Part shown: piece by piece, positions 52,486 through 61,109 of the stretch
How the letters are laid out: each line of letters opens with the position of its first letter
Position numbering within the stretch: the stretch's first letter is position 1
Assembly (NCBI GenBank): GCA_963930655.1
Contig: OZ005610.1
Coordinates: 7,569,001 to 7,633,000, forward strand
DNA: 64,000 nt
Direction: 5' to 3'
Source of the DNA: Myrica gale
Taxonomy: Eukaryota > Streptophyta > Magnoliopsida > Fagales > Myricaceae
Notes under the pieces: model-generated
The model's database searches: none
What the model saw: only the letters and a program-made list of their open reading frames with translations
What the model was told of the DNA's origin: nothing
Program-made: the position numbers and the translations under genes

Positions 52486-53393
52486 GCACGGAGGCAGGGA
52501 CAGAGATAGGTGCATGCAGGGAAAGCACGTTCATATGACGATAATTAATGTTTACGCGAGGGAAAATGAAAAAGGAAAAGAAAAAAAGAGAAAGCTGTAT
52601 CATAGTGACTGATCAGGAAGTATCTGGTAAAGAAACTCATTTGGGAATTATCTAGAGCAGGCACTTCTATATTACTTGGTGGATGGTATTTTGGTGTTCT
52701 CGCGCGAGTGGCTTCGCTATAGCGCATGGTCTCTTTTTCTTTTTCTTTTTTAAGGGGAGATGATTTGTGCTTGTTTTTTCTGTTTTCCAGCAAAATCAAC
52801 GTGAATCTATTTCCTTTGGCTAAACAGCCTCAATTTTCCCCACTTTTCATAGGAACGATAATTTCTTCAGCTGTAACATGGACTCGGGTGTACAGGATAT
52901 GGCGAAAGCTTCGCAGAAAACAAAGATACAAGTGATTGTGGGACTCGTTGAAGCTGATTGACTCAAACAAAGACTGTAACACAGCTGTAAAAGGTGGAAC
53001 CCAGCTGTATTCAGCTGATCTCTCCAGGCAAATGCCAACACATGCACGCAAGCCCAAATAGATTCCCGTCAATATGGAAAAATAGTTTTAAAAACATGGT
53101 CATTCAGTGTCACAGAAAAAGTCCGGTGACACCGGCACTGAGTTGTCGGGGGGTACCGGCACCACCCCAGCGCCGGTTTAATTTGTTTTTGGAAAAATCT
53201 GAAGGTATTCCCAGTCCCTGGCACGGGGATCCCAGGGTGGGGGAAACCGAGTTTTCCAAATTTTTTACCCCTCCTTTTTCTTTTCCCTTGCGATAGAATC
53301 CTCCCCCCATAATTTTTTCCCTCCCCGAATCCCTAAAGGATTCTTCATTCCCTCTGTCTCTCTGGGTTTCGACTCTTGATCTTGAATAAAATG

Positions 53394-53935
53394 GCCACCG
53401 TGTTTTAGGGAGTGGGAGCTGGGACAGCTTTTTCGGCCTCCAGGTCCACTGACTTCAGGAAATCCCACCTCCCATTTGGCAGATCCCTCTCAGGTTTTCC
53501 TTCACTTCAGTTTCGCTGACACGAATATTTACGCCAAAAATCGAGTATTATTCTTAGATTATCACTCCTACTTTTTTCCTAAGCGTGGTAGTCTTTGACA
53601 TTTGCTAAATGATTATGCATTTTATTTTAGTTTCTTTTGTTTGGGGTTTCTTGATTTGGTTAAGTGGAAATCAAGCTTTTTGGTTGTCAGATATGAAAGA
53701 AGGGTGGTTCCCAGCACGTACACGAGAGCTCGCAGGGCTGAGCATTTAATTACTAATGCCGTTGCAGTTAACCATCTCTCTCTCACTCTCCAAATATTAT
53801 TTGTTTGCTTGGATTTACATCTGATTTTGTTTTTGCTGGGCATGGAATTTTTATTCTGCTTGTGGGTTTTTGTAGACGAAGGCCGACAGTTCTGTGGCTT
53901 CTACGACTTGGAAACCTGGGTATGATTCTCTTCTG
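53394..53935 (+). pseudogene. Fragment of an unidentified, probably plastid-targeted, host gene
   Basis: Three exon-like pieces occur in order. At about 53392 a start MATVF is followed by an in-frame stop and then GVGAGTAFSASRSTDFRKSH with LPFGRSLSG, which has the composition of a transit peptide. At about 53690 comes YERRVVPSTYTRARRAEHL, bounded by CAG and a pyrimidine tract. At about 53877 comes TKADSSVASTTWKPG followed by a GTATGA-like donor. Introns appear retained, so this is not a processed copy. I cannot name the parent gene. It lies in DNA missing from the second duplicate unit, which suggests transposition into unit 1. Confidence 0.4.
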
Positions 53936-54764
53936 TGATAACCCAAAATTTACATTGCCAACGGAATGAGAATCTGTAGATAAATATAACTAAATGGTAC
54001 GATTGATTTCCTATGGTTGCTCCTGGTAATTACTCTTTGTAGATTTTCTTACTACTACTGTGTTCTGGTTCTTAACATGTAATAAGTTCAATTAATAATA
54101 AAGACTGGATCAATCAACTAATGAAATTATTTAAGTTTTGGAAAAATAATGTCTTAACCTTTCTTTGATTCAAGTCCTTTGTGTATTCGTCACTAGATGT
54201 CTCTTTAACAATCTGTCACTAGATGAATCTCTTTAACACCCGCCTCTCTTTGAAATTGCCTTTCATGTGCATGCTATTGTTATCTTTCTATTGAGATTCA
54301 CTGTTGGCCATAACTGAAATGATTCTATTGCGGAGCTTCTATATTTTTTGTCATGTTTCTCCCCTACACCGAGTTTGAACAAAATGGTGCGTTTTTAAAC
54401 CGTTACATTTGCATATTATAATAACATATCTTGTGAGTGGTAGAATTTTTTTTTGGTGAGCCTTGTGAGTGGTTACTTGCAAGCAGTAATAGTTCATTTC
54501 AGCCACTTTGTTTCACAGGGCTTTCTTACAATTCAAAGAGTTAGACAAAAGGAACAAATATCCAATGTGCTAGACCATATAGCATTCATTTCTTATTTTT
54601 TCCTTAAAAGCTGGTAGCACTTGTGAACCGTGTTACATCAGGCTGGTCCTCATGATCGTTCTACTAACTTTTTTTTTGTGGAGTCTCTCTTTCCATCTAA
54701 TTTCTGTATATGCCCATTTGAACTGTGTATATCCGTGTCTACTGCTAGTAATGTACAAAAGATT

Positions 54765-54850
54765 AGAGGGAGGGAGGGAGGGAGGGAGAGAGAAAGAGAG
54801 AGAGATGGGGGAGAACGAGGAGGGAGAGGGGAGAGATAGAGATAGAGAGA
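54765..54850 (+). repeat. GGGA/GA-rich simple repeat
   Basis: Runs of GAGG and GAGA repeats about 85 bases long. Open frames over this stretch on both strands are artefacts of the repeat. Confidence 0.85.
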
Positions 54851-56321
54851 TGTAGTTTCTTCATCCATGGAATCTTTTTTTTGGTCATATCCTTGTGGGT
54901 TCAAAGCTATCAACGACTCGAAGAAGAGATGCAGTTGCTTCAACTTCTTCTATTGTGGGTCTAGGTGACTGTCTTGAGTAGATTTCTTTCCTTATTTTAT
55001 TTTCTAGATTCTGTTTATATTTCAAAGTTGGTTCCTAACTCCGAAGTTTGGTTTTTACATGCGACACGGTGGTGTTATGGGATAAGATTTTATTAATATG
55101 TGATCAATAAATCAAATGAAAAAAAATACATTAGGCCAAATACATAAAATGCTAAAAAATGGCATAATATGAATGTAGGATAACGGAAACCGTCACCGCT
55201 AAGGGCCGATTTTTGCCCTTAATGGTATAGGTGTAGGTGACCCATATTTGAAAACCAGCATATCCGGTGTAGGTGTCGGTTTTGGCCAAAACCGGCACCT
55301 ACACCGGGTTTGAACAACCCTAAGTAACTAGTAAAAATTAATTTTAGCTCAATTATTAAAAAGGTAATTTGAGGTCCTTAATTTTTTTAAATCATCAATT
55401 CATATTCGTCCAAATTAGATATTAAATTTGACAGAAAATAATTGAAATAATTTAATTTTTATTCATATTTATGAAATTACTTATGACTTTACTTTTTTTT
55501 TTTGTGTGATATGTTCGCGGCTAAATCACAGTTGAAGAGATATCTACGAGCAATAATGGAGCTGCTCAAGAGAGGAATCAGACAACCAAGCAGTGGGAGC
55601 CAATGTTTTGATGGGTGAGGACATCCCACCAGCCAAAGTAATGAAACTGTTGACTCTCATACCATATTTTTAATACAATAGGCCAGGTCGCAGGATATAA
55701 TAATTGTAAACAAAAGCATGCCAGGAATGCATTGCGACCCATTATCCACAGAATACTGATCAATGAACACATAGGCTTAGCAATTGCAAAAAAATAAAAA
55801 GGAAGGAAAGAATAGTTAAATAATTAAAGGAGAACTTTGTAGGGAAGTGGGTGAGTCAAAACTTTTAAATAATTGGCCGACGATCAACTCCATACAAGCA
55901 GTAATAATTTGGAACCTTGCTAGCTTTAAGAAGATATGTATAAGATATTCTTCAATTTTATCAAATAAATTGAGTGAATTACAAGCTGGTTCCTTAAACC
56001 TACTTAAAGATACCTTATTTAGAAAGGAATATCATGACCTCCTAGTCCGAGTCGTGTTTCAGCTCAGTTACATGACCCTGAGTTTGAACCTCTCCTCTAG
56101 TCTAATTCCTATTTCAAATATCAAATTTGGTGCCTTCAGCTGTACATTAAGAAAAAACAAACCCAATTCCTATCCATACGCTACTGTATCTTTATTGTAA
56201 CCTCGTTAAGCTAGTACTCTTAAAGCAGCTGAATTAGCTTAGCATGCAGCCAATATGCCAAGCAATCATATGACAAAATAACGCATAAAAAGAGAAAAAT
56301 ATCTTTTCATCTACAAATTAT

Positions 56322-56689
56322 CAGGGTAGTTACACATTGCACCCCAAACTATCATCTTTAAAATATTGCACCCTCAAACTACCAATATTAGACACTTTGC
56401 ATCCTAACTACTCATTTTGATACATTACACCCTCTAACTACTAATATTAAACACTTTGCACCCTTCATTTGACAATAATACCCTTGATAAATTAATAAAT
56501 TGACAACAATATTTCAAAATATATAAAATGGGTCAAGGACATTATCGTCATTTTAGTCTAAAAATTTAAAAATGGTGCAAAGTGTCAAAAATTGGTAGTT
56601 AAATGGTGCAATGTAACAAAATTGGTAGTTTAGGGTGCAAAGTACAAAACCAATGGTAGTTTGTCGGTGAAAAATATATTTTTCCTGGA
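56322..56689. mobile_element. Terminal-inverted-repeat MITE (CACCCYAAACTA family), copy 1
   Basis: The left half repeats TTGCACC-CAAACTACC-like phrases, and the right half contains the inverted set (GGTAGTTTAGGGTGCAAAGT). The middle ATAATACCCTTGA matches the element at 59748-60115. It lies in unit 1 of the duplication only. Ends are approximate. Confidence 0.65.
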
Positions 56690-56699
56690 TAAAAATTAT

Positions 56700-57400
56700 T
56701 ATTGAAAAATCAGCGGGATGATGGTTCCTTAGTGCTCGTGCCAAACTGTCCCGACATCCTTGAACCCGACTCCTTAACTGCAAAACAGAAGAATATCGAG
56801 GTGATCATTCCCAAGAAGGAAAGACCCTCCGATGCTTAAGTCAGTATTCGATAGCGTGAGACTCAGAAATTAAGCAGTTAAACTGTATGTAACTCGTATT
56901 CTCCAGAAAAAATCCATTTTCCTTTACATATCCCCGGGTATTTATATTATTTTCAGATTATCATTGGTCTCCTGTTGTTTTGCTTAGGGATCATGTCCTT
57001 ATCCCTTCGAGGTCGTGCCCCACTATCTGGTCGTGGAGTGAAGTGTAGTGGGCGGATATCCCGTTAACTGCCACGGTTTTAACAAGATGATGCTCAACGG
57101 CTAACCCACTTGACCTCGATGTCGGGCGTGCTTAACTGATAACACGAAAACCTCGATCTCACGACATCGGTCGTGCCGAGGATTTCAGATTTATACCGAG
57201 TCTTCAACTGATTCACTAATGACTCCGATAATCTTCCCTCAATGGACTCCTTCTCATAAGCTCGGATTACTTTCAATGACCAATCTATTTAACATTTTGA
57301 AATCTGTCCGAACCCCCACTGGGCTACCTTGGGTCTATTGGGCCTACTGGACCTTAACTCAATTCTAATTATTTTTATGACTCATCAATTATAATAGGAT
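56700..57400. other. Unidentified insertion in duplication unit 1 (possible solo LTR)
   Basis: This block interrupts the match between 56300 and 63935 and is richer in GC than its surroundings. It contains no open gene. Its size and single occurrence would fit a solo LTR, but I could not find clear TG...CA ends or a target duplication. Confidence 0.25.
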
Positions 57401-57459
57401 TATATTGTGATATCTAATCAAAAAGGGTTTAATTTTTCTCTAGGCAAAAAGAATATCTT

Positions 57460-57856
57460 CGTACAGTTTTATGCACGGATGAGATACTGCCGACTCCAGC
57501 GTTCCAGAACACACGATTAGTCGATTTTCTAACTAGCCGACTGCCGACGAATGCATTATCTTATCCACACGTAAGAACGCAACAAAAATTCCTATTTGAT
57601 CCTCTATTCTATAACGCGACACACGGGGAGCTCACAAAACTTGCCACATTCGAAGCTTGACACGTTGCCTGACACTTGTCTTAAATGCCTTTGCCCATGC
57701 TCATCGTCCTCCTTTTAAATCCCCTCCCCTTGCCTCCTTTTTCCTACTTGTTCTCATCTTTTGACACTACTACAACGTGTATTTCAATCTATTTTCTCTT
57801 CTTTTACAGATATATTGCGACGTATAAGGCAGTGAGTTCGTTTGATTTTCATCTTA
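57460..57856 (+). promoter_or_regulatory. LEA gene promoter with ACGT-core motifs
   Basis: Upstream of the LEA ATG lie CACACGTAAG (about 57567) and GACACGTTGCC (about 57659), both ABRE-like ACGT cores, and a TATA-like TTTTAAAT at about 57713. ABA or drought control is usual for LEA genes. The inference rests on motif and gene type. Confidence 0.45.
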
Positions 57857-58806
57857 ATGGCTTCCAAGCTACCTTCTCGGGTCCTTGTTCTGGTACTTGT
57901 GATGCTGCTGGTGCTAGCACTCTCCACCGTCGGCAATATACTCTCAACAAAAGACGAAGGTAGTCATGACTATGACGAAGCGAAGGGCAAGATAAAACAT
58001 GCGCAGGATAAGGAGGCGGAGGCGGAGGCGGAGGCGGAGGCGGCGAGAGAGACCAAAGAAGGTTCGGAGTCGTGGGCCGAGTGGGCTAAGGAGAAAATTG
58101 GGTTGAAGCAAGATGAGTCCAAACAATCTGCTAGCAAGGCTTCGGACATGGCGTCTGACGCTGCAAAGAATACCAAGGACAAGGTCCAGGAGGCTGCTTC
58201 TGGTTTGTATCTTTATTTACGCTCACAAAGTTCGATTTTTTTTGTCCTAGTTCAGTAGAGAAATACCCCAGCGCCTAGCGCTGTGTCTATTTTAAGTACG
58301 ATGAAGAAGACGAACACGAGTCGCTATTAAATTTTTTGCCATAAACATGTGTTTAGATGTAAGGACAATGGTGAACAATTCTAGGAAGATATTGCTTCCT
58401 TAGCATTAGGGGAGTTGAATTTGGTAACACAACTGTGTTGGATTAATTGGCAGGAGCCGGCCAATATAATGCGGACAAGGTTAGAGACGCTAAAGCCGGT
58501 GCTACAGAGGAAGCCGCAGATAAAGCTTCTGAAGCAAAAGAGAGAGCATCCCAAAAGGCAGGGGAGGGAAAAGACGAGGCATCTCAAAAGGCAGAGGAAG
58601 CTAGGACAAAGGAGTCGGGAACAGAGGAACAGCTAAGTTGGACAAAGGAAAAAGCTAAGGAGGCTTATGATGCAGCGAAAAAGAAAGCAGCAGAGACCTT
58701 AGAGTCGACCAAGGAAACCACTGCTCCCAACTCTGACGCTGCCAAGGAGAAGGCGCAGGAGATTAAACTTCATATAGCTGGTCGAGACCGCGACGAGGAA
58801 CTCTGA
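57857..58806 (+). CDS. Secreted/ER-type late embryogenesis abundant protein (LEA_4 group)
   Basis: Two exons (57857-58202, 58454-58806) give 232 residues. LEA_4 proteins are hydrophilic, disordered helix-formers that protect cells during drying. A signal peptide is plain: MASKLPSR, then the hydrophobic VLVLVLVMLLVLALS (about 9-23). The rest is Lys/Glu/Ala-rich with 11-residue-type repeats such as DEASQKAEEARTKES, AKEAYDAAKKKAAET and SDMASDAAKNTKDKVQEAA, and almost no hydrophobic core. A SWAEWAKEKIGLKQ segment is typical of the subgroup. Residues about 55-65 are EAEAEAEAEA, encoded by a 6-bp repeat. The C-terminus RDRDEEL resembles but does not match an H/KDEL retrieval signal. I chose the second in-frame ATG (57857) because it gives a proper signal peptide. 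Part of its upstream region is duplicated at the right window end. Confidence 0.93.
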
Positions 58807-60486
58807 ACTTATCCCAGCCAGGACAACTAAAGAGAAAAGAACTTCAGCTGCAACCCGATTCTCAACGTGGCTGGATAGGAGTTTCTGTAGTCATGTAATT
58901 CGTGATCTTTTGCATATTCCTGTTTTTGAGTCTCGGTGATTGGGATGTTCTTATGGCTTGTTGAGTGTAGCAGTACGAGCAATTCGATCTTTTGTCATTA
59001 TTTTTCTTTGCATCTGTTCTTTTACCCCCTAGAGGTCTATACCGAGAGTTTGTCATCGTTTAGAAGTTAATAAGCTATGGTATCTACCATTCCAATCTGG
59101 ATAAAACTGCTTTGGATGATACTATATAGCACTGAGATCCTGATGGATTTCGTGCCAAAGCAGTTGACTGTACGAGTCATATCAGATATGTTTTTCAAGT
59201 AACTGGTTTCATTCCCCCATTTTCAAGTGACTGGTTTCGGAATTGCTCTGGGATCCCGATCCTCATTTTATATCCCGTTAAATCATTTGTTGTACAATGT
59301 AATCTCCTGGTGCTGCAAACTGTGGTCGTCCCATGTTTACAAGATATTTTCGCAGGATCATATTAACCCATCCACCTATTACATTTTCCAAAAAGGACAC
59401 CTTAATGCAATCTCTATGATTATTGTTGTCACTGAAATTACGTCTTACTAAATTTTAAGCTTTCAAGTTCTAAAGTTCGGTACGCTATGTAGTACTTGGT
59501 CAGATTAATATGGGCTTTGATGCTTGTGACAAGCCTGTGACTTGTCGAGCAATAAGAATTTAATTTTTAATGTTATAATTTTTTATTTTGTTTTGTTTGG
59601 TTTAAAAAATAATAAATTGTTAATAAAAAAATTAGTTAACGAATATACTATTTTTTTATGCCAAGAGTATATCGAAAAGCGACGTGACAGCTTCCCAAAG
59701 ACGCACAAAATGTGTTGTTTGTCTACTGTCCAATGTGGCATTTCTTCTTTTTATATAGATATGATATTTTACACCCTAAATTATCAATTTTGATACATTA
59801 CACCTTCTAACTACCAATTTTTGACATTTTACACTCTTTTTAAAATTTTGAGATTAAAATGATGATAATGCCCTTGACCTAACTATCAATTAAAGATATT
59901 ATTGTAAATTTATTAATTTATCAAGTATTATTGTCAAATGGAGGATGCAAAGTGTTTAATATTAGTAGTTGGATGGTGAAAAGTGTAAGAATTAGTGTAA
60001 AGTGTCTAACAGTGATAGTTTGAGGGTATAATGTCTTAAATATAGTAGTTTGTGGTGTAAAGTGTCAAACTTATCGTAGTTTAGGGGTGAAAATTGTATA
60101 TTCCCAAAAAAAAACTGGCATTTCTTCAGCGATACTTTGGCGTTCGAGTCCTAAAAGAAGCACGAAGGATAGTGCCCAGAATTTTTTTATTTTAAAAGGA
60201 AATAAACCGCTGTTGTTACATGGTCAGTGGGATCTCTGTTGAGAAAGCAACGAGTCAAATTAAGGAGTCGTGCAAGGCTTCTTTCCTTGAAAAACTAGCG
60301 AAGAGGTCAGAAGGAGAGATTTTGACTTTCATTATTTTATTTAACATAAGCCGAAAGGACTTTACAACGAAAGAACAACTCCGATATCACACAATTTCAT
60401 TTCCGACGCCCCTAATTCTTCATTTTTTCTGTCTTAGATGACACCAGCAGTCCAGCACAGTCTTTTCGCGGCTTCAATTTAAGGAA
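58807..60486. other. LEA 3' flank, duplication boundary and MITE
   Basis: 58807-59700 holds the LEA 3' flank and AT-rich DNA without recognised genes. From about 59714 the sequence repeats that at 50848, interrupted by a MITE at 59748-60115, and then continues to the 3' flank of the intact GASA gene. Confidence 0.5.
59748..60115. mobile_element. Terminal-inverted-repeat MITE (CACCCYAAACTA family), copy 2, with empty site in the paralogue
   Basis: A 368-bp insertion flanked by perfect 12-bp copies of TGGCATTTCTTC (59736-59747 and 60116-60127). The paralogous segment near 50870 has this site once (TGGCATTTTTTC followed directly by AGCGATAC), so it is the unoccupied state. The left end carries TACACCCTAAATTATC and the right end the inverted GTAGTTTAGGGGTGAAA. 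Related to 56322-56689. Confidence 0.88.
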
Positions 60487-61000
60487 TTAAGGGCACTTGC
60501 GTTTGTTGCCACGCGTGGTTATGTTGGCGTAGCAGGGGCAGACCTCACGATTACCGGAAGTGCCTGGAGGAACGCAGCTGCAGCGGGAGCAGCAACTCCC
60601 GCATGCCCTCTTGCAGAGGTTCGGCCTAGACGATAGACTGCATCTAACAGCACATGCTCCTCCACAATCTGTAAGAACGAAGAATTTGTCATCAACTATA
60701 TATGATTCTCAAAAGATAACAAAACGATGGAAGAAGATTATGGAAGTCACCTATTTTTGCCGAGAGAGTACCCTGAGCCCCGTTGTTGTTCACCTGCATC
60801 CGTCAACAGCGTGCTATTTTTGTTAGAGAGACAAAGTTTCGCCGCGTTCACGTATATACAAAAAAGAAACAGGAAGAGAAAACAGAGATATCATCATGAT
60901 CAGAAGAATGAGAAAACTTTACCAGCTGATCAGCTTCAGAGAGTTGAAGAACTAGAAGGGAAATGAGAATAGAAGCAATTAAAGCCTTGGAGATAGCCAT
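60487..61000 (-). CDS. GASA1: GASA/snakin-type secreted cysteine-rich peptide (copy C, intact)
   Basis: Exons 60923-61000, 60751-60793 and 60487-60668 give 100 residues in one frame. Residues 1-24 are a signal peptide (MAISKALIASILISLLVLQL, cleavage expected near SEA-D). A short variable linker (VNNNGAQGTLSAKI) follows. The GASA domain then shows all 12 cysteines, with RPNLCKRACGSCCSRCSC, VPPGTSGN and the terminal NKRKCP. Family members are apoplastic peptides involved in growth, redox and stress responses, often induced by gibberellin; some are antimicrobial. The precise role here cannot be read from sequence. MAISKALIAS at the start and the synteny favour a GASA1-type (At1g75750) assignment. 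A TATA box lies about 100 bases upstream. Confidence 0.94.
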
Positions 61001-61099
61001 GAGTATAGAGACTGGGGGATCGAACTGGAGCTTTTTTTGTTCAACGCCTAGTTGAAATCTCAGTATCTAATTGTGTGAAGAAGCGAGATAAGGGTGCTG

Positions 61100-61109
61100 C
61101 TATTTATAG
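61100..61109 (-). promoter_or_regulatory. TATA box of GASA copy C
   Basis: The minus strand reads CTATAAATAG, about 100 bases upstream of the ATG at 61000, matching the position of the box in copy B. Confidence 0.75.

Larger units (their letters stand above)
50848..57460. repeat. Segmental tandem duplication, unit 1
   Basis: This unit pairs with 59714-64000. Matching blocks in order are: 50848-51130 (with 59714-60350), GASA copy B and flanks 51740-53090 (60400-61800), 55490-55700 (63005-63425 and, partly, 61810-62100), 55820-56300 (63470-63935) and 57410-57460 (63957-64000). Unit 1 has extra DNA at 53.1-55.5 kb and 56.3-57.4 kb. Both copies keep gene orientation. Boundaries are approximate. 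Confidence 0.8.
52486..57856. other. Intergenic region between GASA copy B and the LEA gene
   Basis: 52486-53090 is duplicated at 61.1-61.8 kb and is the GASA promoter side. 53100-55480 is absent from the second unit and includes a decayed gene fragment (53394-53935), a GA/GGGA-rich stretch (54765-54850) and a short GGTGTAGGTG-containing repeat (55160-55320). 55490-56300 is again duplicated. 56322-56689 is a MITE, 56700-57400 is unidentified (possibly a solo LTR), and 57460-57856 is the LEA promoter. Confidence 0.45.

Noticed and set aside
54630..54943. Open frames over the GA/GGGA-rich stretch
   Set aside because: They are caused by simple repeats that lack stops; no conserved sequence.
57842..57856. 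Upstream in-frame ATG of the LEA gene
   Set aside because: Starting there adds MIFIL before MASKLPSR; the second ATG gives the usual signal-peptide start. It remains possible.
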